From Lachnospiraceae bacterium (GTDB lineage Bacteria > Bacillota_A > Clostridia > Lachnospirales > Lachnospiraceae), in contig JAGAIR010000007.1 in the NCBI GenBank assembly GCA_017626435.1, forward strand, positions 1 to 64,000: 64,000 nt of DNA, written 5' to 3'. Every line of letters starts with the position of its first letter. Position 1 is the stretch's first letter. A program made the translations under genes and the position numbers. The notes under the pieces were generated by a model. It did no database searches. It saw only the letters and a program-made list of their open reading frames with translations, and was not told the origin of the DNA. Positions 17,775 to 27,341 of this stretch are shown here, in pieces.

Positions 17775-17992
17775 AATATAACCTGCCTTTCTGTCGCACG
17801 TACATACCAAGTACCAGCGTATATTATTTTTTCTTATTTTATTGATATCATACACAATTTAAGATTATAGCAAGCAATAAAGGAAAAGTCCAATTTTTGT
17901 TCTAATCTGACCAGTCAGTGGAATATAGATGTAGTACAGCTTAGGAAAAGCAGTAAATGAAATCCGCAGATTACGCAGAAAAGAGGGGAAAT

Positions 17993-19093
17993 ATGAGTCA
18001 GTATCAGAGAATGATATCATATCTGTATCGATATGAAAATGGAGTAAAAAGTGAAAACACAGGTTATGCACGGATTGAATTACGAGGAGATGGTTGCCGT
18101 GTAACAGTACAGATGAGGGATGCCATGCAGGTCATGCCGGATGTCCTGTTTTTTGTACAGAAGGAACAGGGAGTGGAGCGCATTGCGGCCGGACAGATGA
18201 AACGAAATGGAAATGGCTGTGGATGCCGGATTGAAACAAAAACAGACAATATTATGGATACCGGTAAGGCTTTTACTGATATGGATGGACTTTTAATATA
18301 TATTAACGATGATTTGTATTACGCAACAACCTGGAAGGATATAACTCTGTTTTTGGGAGATATGGTCCATACAGTCGAGGACAATGCACAGGCAACAGAG
18401 CCGGATAGAAAGAAAACAGAATTAGAGACTGTGCAGAGAGAGGAGAAAGAAAGAAGTGGGTCAGAACAGGAGTTTTTGAAGGAAGAAGAAACAGTAACGG
18501 AATCGTCAGAACAGGAGTTTTTGCCAAAAGAAGAGCCGGAGCCGGTACAGGATAAGATACAGAAAGAGAATCAAGAGGAGCCGGCACAGAATCATACAGC
18601 AGTGGAAAACAGGCAGGAAATGAGAAAACAGGAAGAGAAACAGACAGAAAAGAAAACACCTTTAACGGCAGCAGATACTGTTTCGGCATGTCAGTGTGAG
18701 GCATGCCGCCAGTGTCCCCAAAGAGGCAGAGCTTTGGAGTTTGGTCCTCATATTATGTCTATGTTTCCGAAGATGTATCCCTTTGAGGTAGAAAGTATGG
18801 GGGAATGTGTGCGCATGGAGCTGAGGGATATCGGTTGTCTTCCGGTTCCTTATTGGTCGTTGGCAGGAAATCCGTTTTTGCTCCATGGATACTATTGTTA
18901 CCGGCACATTATATTTGCCCGGATTGCTTCCGGGGAATACTGTATCGGGGTGCCGGGAATTTATAACAAAGAGAACAAAGAACGAGCAGAAGGATGTGGA
19001 TTCCACCAGTTCCGGCCATTATCTGCTGTAAAAGATTATCAGGGAGCTTTTGGGTATTGGATGTATCCGATTTATAGTCGTTCGGTAAAATAA
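17993..19093 (+). CDS. Conserved Lachnospiraceae protein with Glu-rich linker and Cys cluster
   Basis: The 366-residue protein has an N-terminal globular domain (about residues 1-120), a low-complexity Glu/Gln/Pro-rich linker (about 125-228), a Cys cluster spaced CXCXXCXXC near residue 233, and a C-terminal domain of about 120 residues. I associate this architecture with the uncharacterised DUF6128 family in Lachnospiraceae, with moderate certainty. There is no signal peptide or membrane segment. AGAGGGGAA precedes the ATG at 17993. Its last 22 bases overlap the convergent acetyltransferase gene. Function unknown. Confidence 0.7.
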   Translation: MSQYQRMISYLYRYENGVKSENTGYARIELRGDGCRVTVQMRDAMQVMPDVLFFVQKEQGVERIAAGQMKRNGNGCGCRIETKTDNIMDTGKAFTDMDGLLIYINDDLYYATTWKDITLFLGDMVHTVEDNAQATEPDRKKTELETVQREEKERSGSEQEFLKEEETVTESSEQEFLPKEEPEPVQDKIQKENQEEPAQNHTAVENRQEMRKQEEKQTEKKTPLTAADTVSACQCEACRQCPQRGRALEFGPHIMSMFPKMYPFEVESMGECVRMELRDIGCLPVPYWSLAGNPFLLHGYYCYRHIIFARIASGEYCIGVPGIYNKENKERAEGCGFHQFRPLSAVKDYQGAFGYWMYPIYSRSVK

Positions 19094-19623
19094 GTATAGA
19101 GATAATGGTCCTGCCAGATTCCCTGGATTTTTGCATAATCATGGAGCAGACCCTCCTGGACAAAGGAGAGTTTTTCTAACAGTCTGATGGAGGGAAGATT
19201 GGAGGGCATGACATATGCCTCGATACGATGAAAATGATATTCCTGGCATACCAGTGGAAGGAGAAATGACAGGGCTTCTGCCATATAGCCTTTTCTCAGA
19301 TAGTCCTGGTCTGTCTTGTAACCCAGCATACAATTACAAAAAGCTCCGTGAAGAAAATTACTGAAACAGATAGTACCTACTGGAAGTTCTTGATATTCTT
19401 TTTCAAAAAGCCAGATCCGCAGATAGGAAGACTTCAGAAAGGCGTTATACTCATAAGAAAGGTTTGCTCTTTGAAAATCCAATGTATAAAAATTAGAATG
19501 ACGGGATGGCTCGTAGGGTTCCAGAAAAGATTGATTCTTCTGATAAAAGCGTAGCACCATGGATGCCTGGCTTGGATGCAGGACCTTTAAGACCAGATGT
19601 TTTGTGTGATATTCAAAATTCAT
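19072..19623 (-). CDS. GNAT N-acetyltransferase, RimJ/RimL type
   Basis: The 183-residue protein has the GNAT fold, with a hydrophobic beta strand (VGTICFSNF) and an acetyl-CoA-binding region near DQDYLRKGYMAEALSFL. The C-terminal half has the typical RimJ/RimL run IEAYVMPSNLPSIRLLEKLSF. Such enzymes acetylate protein N-termini or small amines; the substrate is unknown. A near-perfect AAAGGAGGTG site precedes the ATG. The 3' end overlaps the convergent upstream gene by 22 bases. Confidence 0.85.
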   Translation of the reverse strand: MNFEYHTKHLVLKVLHPSQASMVLRFYQKNQSFLEPYEPSRHSNFYTLDFQRANLSYEYNAFLKSSYLRIWLFEKEYQELPVGTICFSNFLHGAFCNCMLGYKTDQDYLRKGYMAEALSFLLPLVCQEYHFHRIEAYVMPSNLPSIRLLEKLSFVQEGLLHDYAKIQGIWQDHYLYTYFTERL

Positions 19624-19713
19624 GAATCCACCTCCAAAGGAGTTTTTTGACGTAGGAACAGCGTAATGCTATAGTAGAGTATATGCTAATTTAAGGAAGA
19701 GGTAAAGTGATTC

Positions 19714-20271
19714 ATGAAAGAAAAAAAGAAAAATTCTACAATTGTAGAAGAAAAATATATGCGAGAAGCGATACGCCAGGCAAAAAAAGCTGCTGTAATT
19801 AGGGAAGTGCCGATTGGTTGTGTGATCGTTTATCAGGATAAAATTATCGCCAGAGGTTATAATAAAAGAAACAGTCAGAAAACAACTCTTGGTCATGCAG
19901 AAATTCTGGCAATCCAGAAGGCTAGCAAAAAGCTGGGTGACTGGCGGCTGGAGGACTGCACGATGTATATTACCCTGGAGCCATGTCCTATGTGTGCGGG
20001 AGCAATCGTGCAGGCAAGGATTCCCCGGGTAGTGATCGGAGCCATGAATCCAAAAGCCGGTTGTGCAGGAAGTATCTTAAATCTTTTGCAGGTGGACAGG
20101 TTTAACCACCAGGCAGAGGTTGTAAAGGGGATACTGGAGAAAGAGTGCCAGGAGTTGATGAAACAGTTTTTCCGACAGCTTAGAGAAGAGAAAAACAGAC
20201 TGTGTCTGGAGAAAAATGCAGAGGTTTCAGCACAGGATTCGCTTGACAAGACAAGTGTTTTGAAGATATAA
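19714..20271 (+). CDS. tadA: tRNA-specific adenosine deaminase
   Basis: TadA converts A34 to inosine in tRNA-Arg(ACG). The 185-residue protein shows the zinc deaminase motifs: HAEILAIQ (His ligand and catalytic Glu) and PCPMCAGAIVQARI (two Cys ligands). The N-terminal EEKYMREAIRQAKKA block is typical. About 20 residues extend beyond the usual end. The SRP RNA gene follows directly, the conserved arrangement in Firmicutes. Confidence 0.95.
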   Translation: MKEKKKNSTIVEEKYMREAIRQAKKAAVIREVPIGCVIVYQDKIIARGYNKRNSQKTTLGHAEILAIQKASKKLGDWRLEDCTMYITLEPCPMCAGAIVQARIPRVVIGAMNPKAGCAGSILNLLQVDRFNHQAEVVKGILEKECQELMKQFFRQLREEKNRLCLEKNAEVSAQDSLDKTSVLKI

Positions 20272-20321
20272 TACAAATCTACTGTCTGATCTGACAGTGA
20301 CATAAAAATATCGGTTAAAAG

Positions 20322-20592
20322 CTTCCGTGCTAGCTGGGGAGTTAGCGGTGCCCTGTATCTGCAATCCGCTATAGCAGAGGTGATGTCCTGTTTCGGATAT
20401 TCCAGCTGCGGAGCTGCCCGGTATAAGTGGCGTTGACGTTTTGGTCTTGCGCAATGAGAACTCATGAACCGTGTCAGGAGGGGAACCTAGCAGCACTAAG
20501 TGAGAACTCTCGTGTGCCGCGAGGTTGCCGGAACTGAGCAAACTGTATCGGTAACGTCTGCAATGGTTTATACAACGCAGGATGCACGGATT
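20322..20592 (+). ncRNA. ffs: Signal recognition particle RNA, large (Alu-domain) type
   Basis: About 270 bases follow tadA. The ends pair (TCCGTGC at 20324 with GCACGGA at 20584). The 5' part has the Alu-domain-like GCTAGCTGGGGAGTTAGCGG. The S domain contains the Ffh-binding helix 8: GTCAGG, AGG, the GGAA tetraloop, CCT, AGCAGC, which aligns base for base with the Bacillus form. Exact ends are estimated. A terminator follows. Confidence 0.93.
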
Positions 20593-20607
20593 TAAATGAA
20601 AAGATTG

Positions 20608-20636
20608 AAAAGCAGACAATTTGTCTGCTTTTTTTG
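20608..20636 (+). terminator. Terminator of the SRP RNA gene
   Basis: AGCAGACAA and TTTGTCTGCT form a 9-bp stem, followed by seven T residues. Confidence 0.85.
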
Positions 20637-20765
20637 GTTACTTCTTTAATTGACGGATATTTCCTGAGCGAGTATAATAATTTCATTAGAGAGTTGAATT
20701 ATATGGAAGATTCTATACTTATCATGCAACAGCAGAAGGAAGTATCGATGTGAGGGGGTAGCGAC

Positions 20766-23105
20766 GTGAAAGCAGAGTTAAAGACAGAAAGTGTCAATCA
20801 GGTTTTGAAGGACACAGATATATATGAACAGGGAGATGCGGTAACCTCTGTTGCACTGGTAGTAAAAGGACGGATTCAGGTTCATAGCCGGGGAATGAAT
20901 CTGCTTGTGGGCTCTGGTAGTTTTTTGGGAATCAGTGATGTCAACCGGGGAGTTCATCGCATGACATATACAGCACAGACAAATGCAGTGATCTATGTTT
21001 TTTCCGTGTCCGGTTCTATAAAGGATATACAAAAGATCATACAGATCAATAAGGATTATGGTGCCTTGATGGTATCAAATATGAGCAAGGTATTATCAGA
21101 AGCAGCAAGGATCTATCAGGAGATGCAATCGGCAGTAGAGGATATCTTTGTTTTTCTGCATAAGGCACATCAGACTTATCAGGAAATTGCCCAAAATACC
21201 GGGTTGAATATTGGTGAGGTGTATGGAATTGAAAACCTGCAGCCGTTTGAGACAGAGCAGCAGGTTTCAATAGAAAAGCTGAGATATTATCAGGCATGCA
21301 GCAGGGTTGCTCTGGAAATACAGAAAGCATATTTTGGAGCATCCATAGATATCTGTCTGTATCATGTGACGGATCAGATTGAACTGTTTCATCAGGTGCA
21401 TGAACAGTGTCTGCATTATGCAGAATATCTGGAAAATGCATTAGAACCTTTGATTTTAAACAGGCAGAGTCTGTACAGCATGGTGGCAAAACTGGCAGGA
21501 AGTATCCAGCGTATGGGAGAAGACAGTTCCCAGGTACTGGGTGAGCTGGATCAGATTATAGACCATATCAATATTCTGGAGACCATATTAGCTGAAAAAG
21601 CAGATATTCAGACAAATATTGACAGGAATTTTATGGAGGAAACCTATTTTTCGCTTCTTAATCCGGGTGCAGAGAAAGGGAAGCCTTCGGCAGATGCAGA
21701 TCTGGCATTAGTGGATAATGTAATGATGGATGCTTCCCAGCTATGTAATACACTAGACAGTATATTAGAATACTCTGGAGTGGATGCAGAAACCGTACAG
21801 AGTTTTACTTCTCTGATCGATCAGTTTGCGGCAATGCCAGATAAAGAATCTACAGAGGATGATGCCAGAAAATTGCGCAGAGAGATTTCAAAGGCATATT
21901 ATAAGATATACAAAAAGGTTTTCCTGAAGGACTATCAGTCACAGGAAGATACACCCATTGAAATTGATTTATTTTTACGATATGGTTTTCTGAGTGAAAC
22001 CCTGTTAAGTGACCAGCTGATAGAAGAATTATTGGCACTGGACCGCACCCATAACAGCTTTGGCGGCTGTAAGGTGTTTGATATGAAGGAGTGGCTGACT
22101 GCAATTCTCAAAGGGGAACGGGAGCCTTCCAAGAACGAGTTTGATATGGATTATGATGAGTTCCTGAGAGACCAGAGAAAAAACAATGCCATTACACCGC
22201 AGCAGCAGGAGGCATTGAGCAACAGCAGAGAGCATAAGCTGGATTTTGAGATCAATAACATGTTTCGGGTTAATCATCGTCTTGTTAGTGGACAGATTAC
22301 TATTTTTGTACCATTTCTGTATACAGAGGGGTGTGGTTCCTCTCTGGAAAGGATGTTTTTATCCAAGGATAAAATAAACGCAGCGATCAACCGGATCCAT
22401 CGTATTGACTTCTCTGCATTTTACAGGGAAAGTCTGTATACGAAAGAAATAGAGGGGATTAAAAAAGAATTTATCCAGCAGGAAATCTATCCGGATGTGA
22501 TCGTGCTTCCAACTACCGGTTCCCGAGGTATCATGTGGCAGGAGCTGAGTGGGCGCAGAAGAAATTCCCCAGGACGTTTTCTGCTTCCGGTATTTATGGA
22601 AGGTGATTTGGACAAGACCCTGATCCGTCTGGTTGGAGGTTTCCGGTGGGAACTTTGCCGTACCATGCAGGGAGCATATTGGAATAACATACAGTCAAAA
22701 TCCCTGACAAGTGAATATTCCGATTTCTTGCAGTTCTATCGAAAAAATAAAGATTTATCAGATGACAAGAAGGAGAAGTTAAAGCTTCAGATTCAAAAGA
22801 ACCGGAATAATACAAGAGAAATTTTTGCTACAGATTATGAAAACTGGATCCGTCATGAGGCGAAGGGCGGCATCGTCCTCAGTAAGCCGGTCAGGGAGAT
22901 TCTGGCTACCTATTGTCCATTTGCTGCAGATATTCGTGAGAGCGTTGAAAACCAACCGATTTTTCGGGATGCCATGGCACGTTTTAACAGAGAGCGGAGC
23001 AAGAAGAATAAAGAATATGAATTAAAATTCAGAATATGGGAAAAGGATAAAGTACAGGTGCCGGAGGAAATCGTAGCTACCAGAGATTTCTATAGGGATT
23101 TGTAA
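20766..23105 (+). CDS. Large protein with N-terminal cyclic-nucleotide-binding-like domain, function unknown
   Basis: This 779-residue soluble protein starts at GTG 20766, seven bases after GAGGGGG. Residues 1-120 look like a cNMP-binding beta-roll (FKDTDIYEQGD-like start, VALVVKGRIQV, GSFLGISDV). No Crp-type helix-turn-helix follows. The remaining 650 residues are mostly helical and charged, with no domain that I recognise; there is no signal peptide and no transmembrane segment. It stands alone between the SRP RNA and ymfI. It could be a signalling or structural protein; the ligand-binding pocket cannot be confirmed by eye. Confidence 0.75.
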   Translation: MKAELKTESVNQVLKDTDIYEQGDAVTSVALVVKGRIQVHSRGMNLLVGSGSFLGISDVNRGVHRMTYTAQTNAVIYVFSVSGSIKDIQKIIQINKDYGALMVSNMSKVLSEAARIYQEMQSAVEDIFVFLHKAHQTYQEIAQNTGLNIGEVYGIENLQPFETEQQVSIEKLRYYQACSRVALEIQKAYFGASIDICLYHVTDQIELFHQVHEQCLHYAEYLENALEPLILNRQSLYSMVAKLAGSIQRMGEDSSQVLGELDQIIDHINILETILAEKADIQTNIDRNFMEETYFSLLNPGAEKGKPSADADLALVDNVMMDASQLCNTLDSILEYSGVDAETVQSFTSLIDQFAAMPDKESTEDDARKLRREISKAYYKIYKKVFLKDYQSQEDTPIEIDLFLRYGFLSETLLSDQLIEELLALDRTHNSFGGCKVFDMKEWLTAILKGEREPSKNEFDMDYDEFLRDQRKNNAITPQQQEALSNSREHKLDFEINNMFRVNHRLVSGQITIFVPFLYTEGCGSSLERMFLSKDKINAAINRIHRIDFSAFYRESLYTKEIEGIKKEFIQQEIYPDVIVLPTTGSRGIMWQELSGRRRNSPGRFLLPVFMEGDLDKTLIRLVGGFRWELCRTMQGAYWNNIQSKSLTSEYSDFLQFYRKNKDLSDDKKEKLKLQIQKNRNNTREIFATDYENWIRHEAKGGIVLSKPVREILATYCPFAADIRESVENQPIFRDAMARFNRERSKKNKEYELKFRIWEKDKVQVPEEIVATRDFYRDL

Positions 23106-23143
23106 GCACAGCGCAGTCCTGTTTTTGAATTGGCGAAGACCTG

Positions 23144-23190
23144 AAAATGCACAGCTTAGCATACATTGATTTTGTTAAACTGTGCATTTT
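23144..23190. terminator. Hairpin between convergent genes (bidirectional terminator)
   Basis: AAAATGCACAG (23144-23154) and CTGTGCATTTT (23180-23190) form an 11-bp stem whose outer A/T ends serve both strands. Confidence 0.7.
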
Positions 23191-23224
23191 ATAGTATACG
23201 GATATATTATGTGGATAGTTATCT

Positions 23225-23956
23225 TTAAATCCAGCCGCCATCCAGGGTAATAACCTGCCCAGTCAGATAATCCTGTCCCTGTGTGAGCTGGTAGACCAGT
23301 TCGGCTACTTCCCCGGTTTGTCCGATTCGTCCGGCGGGAATTTCATCTGTAATTGCCCGTAGTTCGTCTGGAGAAAGGAAATGGTTCATTTCTGTGTCGA
23401 TCATCCCACAGGCTACTGCATTTACCTGTATGTTACTGGGAGCCAGTTCTTTTGCCAGAGCTTTCGTTAATGCGTTGACACCACCTTTGGAAGCGGAATA
23501 GGCGACTTCAGTGGAAGCGCCGACATTGCCCCAGACAGAAGAAATGTTGATGATTTTTCCCTGTTTTGACTGGAGCATGTGAGGAATCACCAGTTTACAG
23601 CAGTGAAAGACAGAGGTGAGATTAGTCTGCAACAGGCGGTTCCAGTCATTGCAGCTCATGTCCTGTAGGAGACCAACATAGGAAACTCCTGCATTATTGA
23701 CCAGGATATCTGGGGTGCCAAATTGTGCTACAGCTTGTTTTATAAAATCCTGTGCCTGCTCGTAAATTCCCATATCCCCCTGAAATGTCATACAGGAAAC
23801 AGAGAAACTTTCAATTTCTCTGCGGACTTCCTCCAGCTGGCTGGCGTTGTGGAGACAACTGATAGCAATATGATAGCCCTGTCTTGCCAATTTCAAGGCA
23901 ATTGCCTTGCCGATTCCCCGGGATGCGCCAGTGACGATTGCGGATTTCTGTTTCAT
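23225..23956 (-). CDS. ymfI: SDR reductase, EF-P 5-aminopentanone reductase type
   Basis: The 243-residue short-chain dehydrogenase has the NAD(P)-binding TGASRGIGKAIALKLA motif, NNAGVSYVGLLQDMS, the catalytic Ser in NISSVWGNVGAS, and Tyr/Lys in YSASKGGVNALTKALA. The YVGLLQDMS and SSVWGNVGAS blocks are characteristic of YmfI-like reductases that finish the 5-aminopentanol modification of elongation factor P. FabG is the main alternative, but there are no fatty-acid genes nearby. TAGGAGATTT precedes ATG 23956; the longer open frame upstream is not needed. Confidence 0.8.
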   Translation of the reverse strand: MKQKSAIVTGASRGIGKAIALKLARQGYHIAISCLHNASQLEEVRREIESFSVSCMTFQGDMGIYEQAQDFIKQAVAQFGTPDILVNNAGVSYVGLLQDMSCNDWNRLLQTNLTSVFHCCKLVIPHMLQSKQGKIINISSVWGNVGASTEVAYSASKGGVNALTKALAKELAPSNIQVNAVACGMIDTEMNHFLSPDELRAITDEIPAGRIGQTGEVAELVYQLTQGQDYLTGQVITLDGGWI

Positions 23957-24123
23957 AACAAAATCTCCTATCTGCTGAATTATCAGCGGTTTTATGGATA
24001 ATACTATACTCAGAAAAACGATGTGGTGCAAGACTTTACACGTGAGGGGAAGTTTGATATAATGAAGCGTATGTTTGATGGAAATTATATTCAAATGATG
24101 TATGATAAAGGAAAGGTACCGAT

Positions 24124-25365
24124 ATGAAGAAGAATGCAGTGATGTTTTTTATGAAAAGTCTGTTAAAGTCTGTACTGGTCATTGTTTCTGTTTTGGCGGT
24201 AGGTGTTATTAGTTATAAAGTGTCTTATGAGATTTTATCGCGTCAGATGGAAGAGGGAAAAGTTAATGTCAGCAAGCAGGAGATTGAAGAGATTCTCGAT
24301 GAGGCGAAACCGGATGAAATTTCAAAAAATCTCATTTATGTGGTAGATGATAAAAAAAATGTTACCCATATGATGATTGAAATCTGTAATACAAATACAA
24401 ACAATATGGATTATATTACGATACCGGTCAAGACGGATTATACCATCCCTGCGAAGATGTATCAGAAATTGTGTGTTGTAGATGAAGAGATTCCTCAAAT
24501 CGTACGCCTTGCAAAGCTGAGAAATTATTTTTCAGACTTAGAGGATGATAAGGCGTATGGATATGGAGAGCTCATTATGGAGAAGATGCTTGGTACGGAT
24601 ATCAGTTATTACACCGTGTTGAGCGAGGAGCTTTACGAGAGTCATTATAAGGAGATAAAAGCGACGACATCCTATGATAAGGTTGCAGGCAGCGGGACAG
24701 GAGATACAGAAGAGAACGATTCTTCTTCTGATAAGGGATATGATACATCTGTTACAATGGAATTATCGGTGGTCAGTGATACGTATCTGAACCAGTTAAA
24801 TGCCATGGCAGGAGACCGGGAAAAAATTGTAGATCATATTAAGGCACAATATGCTGAGGAGGCGGATGTGTTTTCCAATCTTACCGTATACAGCAAGATT
24901 GGTTATGTTGAATCATACGAAAAAATAAATGCAGCCTATTATCATTACTGGGGAATTCCGGGAAGTTTTTCCGGCAATGTGTTTGTGATAGATAGAGATT
25001 CTGCATCCGCTTTTATCCAAAAGCTGGAGGAGAATGATACAACATATACAGAGGAACAGAAATTTGGCAAGACAAGTTCCAAAAAAACAATCAGTTCAAA
25101 GGGGAAAAATATACTGGTTTTAAACGGAAGTAAGATTACCGGTCTGGCAAGTTCTACACAGGAGACATTAGTGAATGCTGGATATACAGTGCCTAAGGTG
25201 GGGGATTATACAGAGGAAATTTTGACACAGACGAGAATCATTGTAACCAAGGATGGAATGGGTCAAGATCTGGCAGCCTACTTTAAAAATCCGGAGATTG
25301 TTGTAGGAACTGTGGAGGATGGATATGAGATTACAATCATCCTGGGTACGGTGGATGCCAACTAA
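24124..25365 (+). CDS. Membrane-anchored LytR_C-domain protein with degenerate LCP-like region
   Basis: The 413-residue protein has one transmembrane segment (about residues 12-34), an extracytoplasmic region with LCP-like features (MDYITIPVKTDYTIP near residue 98), and a C-terminal LytR_C domain (about 320-413, NILVLNGSKITGLASSTQETL). LCP enzymes attach teichoic acids and polysaccharides to peptidoglycan, but the usual catalytic Arg/Asp pattern is not evident here, so activity is doubtful. The following gene encodes a WecG/TagA-like protein, which fits a cell-envelope polymer role. Confidence 0.7.
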   Translation: MKKNAVMFFMKSLLKSVLVIVSVLAVGVISYKVSYEILSRQMEEGKVNVSKQEIEEILDEAKPDEISKNLIYVVDDKKNVTHMMIEICNTNTNNMDYITIPVKTDYTIPAKMYQKLCVVDEEIPQIVRLAKLRNYFSDLEDDKAYGYGELIMEKMLGTDISYYTVLSEELYESHYKEIKATTSYDKVAGSGTGDTEENDSSSDKGYDTSVTMELSVVSDTYLNQLNAMAGDREKIVDHIKAQYAEEADVFSNLTVYSKIGYVESYEKINAAYYHYWGIPGSFSGNVFVIDRDSASAFIQKLEENDTTYTEEQKFGKTSSKKTISSKGKNILVLNGSKITGLASSTQETLVNAGYTVPKVGDYTEEILTQTRIIVTKDGMGQDLAAYFKNPEIVVGTVEDGYEITIILGTVDAN

Positions 25366-25380
25366 GAATAGGATGATTGT

Positions 25381-26154
25381 ATGCAAGCTTCAGTGAAAAT
25401 TATGGACATTGATGTCGATATGATGACGAATGATATTTTTATTCAGAAAATGAATGAATATCTGACAGATGAGCATCTGGATGTTATTTTATTTGCTTCT
25501 ACTGATTTATTAAACCGTGCGGTAGAGGATGAGATGTATCGAGAGCTGATCGATCAGGCAGAATTGTTTCTGCCTGGAGAAGAAGCACTGCTCACGAACC
25601 ATCATGTAGATATTTTAGAAGCTGGTGGAATGGTGGTCAGTTGCCGAAGTCTCGGAATGATGCTGGAAAATCTCACAAAAGAAGACCGGACGCTGTATAT
25701 TATTGCCCAGGATGAGGAGCAGGTTTCCGAATTAGAGGCATATTGTAAGACAATGCAGCCAGAACTTCGGGTTGTAGGTAACTATGCATATGATAAGGAG
25801 CTGGAAGATGCAGCAGTAGTCAATGAGATTAACAGCCATACACCGGATATGATACTTCTGAATCTGGAAACAGGAATTCAGGAAACTTGGATCATGGAAC
25901 ATGCTTCTTTGCTCAATGCGAGATTGTGTATTGCTATTGGAGGTGTTGCCGGTTTGATCCTGGCAGAGCAGAAGGAACCGCCGGGATGGATCAGGAAGCT
26001 TCATCTGGAAGGGATATACCAGTGTATTGTCAAAGAGCAGACAGTGAAAAAGGATTTCAGGGCGCGAATATTTCGTAAAAAAATAGTACAATATAATAAT
26101 CAGGTAGAAGATGCTATTCATGATACGGAGGAAAAGGATGATGACATTTCATAG
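25381..26154 (+). CDS. WecG/TagA/CpsF-like glycosyltransferase, divergent
   Basis: The 257-residue protein shows the TagA-family layout: an N-terminal strand, SCRSLGMMLENL, the NSHTPDMILLNLETGIQETW block (matching the family's TPD...QE pattern), AIGGVAGLILAEQKEPPGWI (matching G...G...RAP.W), and a C-terminal LHLEGIYQCIVKE that replaces the usual LEWLYRL. TagA transfers N-acetylmannosamine to the lipid-linked wall teichoic acid linkage unit. Several usually conserved residues differ, so it may be inactive or have another donor. It starts 15 bases after the LytR_C-domain gene, probably in one operon. Confidence 0.72.
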   Translation: MQASVKIMDIDVDMMTNDIFIQKMNEYLTDEHLDVILFASTDLLNRAVEDEMYRELIDQAELFLPGEEALLTNHHVDILEAGGMVVSCRSLGMMLENLTKEDRTLYIIAQDEEQVSELEAYCKTMQPELRVVGNYAYDKELEDAAVVNEINSHTPDMILLNLETGIQETWIMEHASLLNARLCIAIGGVAGLILAEQKEPPGWIRKLHLEGIYQCIVKEQTVKKDFRARIFRKKIVQYNNQVEDAIHDTEEKDDDIS

Positions 26155-26251
26155 AGAAGTGCCGTTGTCCTTTTCTCTTTCGATTATAAAAAATTGTTGC
26201 AATTGCAGTATTCCACTTTTTTAGACGGGACACACAGGAAAGGATAGGGGA

Positions 26252-27130
26252 ATGAATAAGGAAAAGATAAATTATAAAAGAGAAGCGTTAGAACTGTTTC
26301 AGATCATGGTGGGAACGGTATGCATGGCGCTGGCAGTAAATATTGTATTTGAGCCGATTGGAATGGTAACAGGCGGAGTTTCCGGTCTGGCAATCGTAAT
26401 CAAAGAATTATCCGGACATTGGAAAACAGGAGGAATACCGGTCTGGCTTACTAACTTTGTTCTGAATATTCCGATATTTCTGGCTGCAATGCGCCTAAAG
26501 GGAAGAGGTTATATTGGCAAAACACTGTTTGCCAATCTGTGTTTTACCATAGCATTATTTTTTATTCCCCAGACAAATATTGCCCGGAAAGATTATCTGT
26601 TGGCAGCAGTTGTGGGAAGTGTACTGAATGGAACTGGGCTGGGATTGGTTTTTGCAAATGGATATTCTACTGGTGGAACGGATTTATTAAGTGCGATCAT
26701 TCATCATTATCTTCCCTATTATCCAGTTGGACGGATTTTGTTTGTGATGGATAGTCTGGTTATTCTGGCAGGTGCCTGCCTGTTTGGTTTCTATATAGCA
26801 ACTTATGCAGTGATAGCAGTTTATCTGTCTGCCAGAATCATGGATGCTATCATTGAAGGAGGAAAGTTTGCGAAACTTGCGTATATCATATCAGACCAGT
26901 ATGAAGCCATTGGAAGGGAGATTATGGAGTCGCTGGACCGCGGAGTGACAGCATTGGAAGGAAGAGGAATGTATACTGGAAAATCCAGAAAGACACTGCT
27001 GTGTGTAGTAAGTAAAAAGGAGATTGCGAAGCTGAGTAAAATTGCGCATGAGCATGATAAAAATGCCTTCGTCATTATTTCAGATGTCAGAGAGGTTTTA
27101 GGAGAAGGTTTTGTAGAAAACCGACAGTAA
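26252..27130 (+). CDS. YitT family membrane protein
   Basis: The 292-residue protein has about five transmembrane helices (DUF161), with FEPIGMVTGGVSGLAIVI near residue 31 and NGYSTGGTDLLSAII near residue 136, both family hallmarks. A soluble C-terminal DUF2179 domain (about 205-290) follows. YitT proteins are widespread in Firmicutes; the transported substrate is not established. AGGATAGGGGA precedes the ATG. Confidence 0.88.
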   Translation: MNKEKINYKREALELFQIMVGTVCMALAVNIVFEPIGMVTGGVSGLAIVIKELSGHWKTGGIPVWLTNFVLNIPIFLAAMRLKGRGYIGKTLFANLCFTIALFFIPQTNIARKDYLLAAVVGSVLNGTGLGLVFANGYSTGGTDLLSAIIHHYLPYYPVGRILFVMDSLVILAGACLFGFYIATYAVIAVYLSARIMDAIIEGGKFAKLAYIISDQYEAIGREIMESLDRGVTALEGRGMYTGKSRKTLLCVVSKKEIAKLSKIAHEHDKNAFVIISDVREVLGEGFVENRQ

Positions 27131-27341
27131 AGAGTCTATTTTTTTGAGATTTTTTTTACGATTTGAACGAAAAAAAAATAAAATATACGCTTTGCACAAA
27201 AGAGGAAAATGTTCTTTGGCTATTTATGCTATGGTCAACAAAAAGTCTATAGTGTATCATGATTTCTAGGTTAAGCGTTAAGAATGATGACGCGTAACGG
27301 TTTATAAGTATCATATTATGAATATATAGGAGGAACATATA

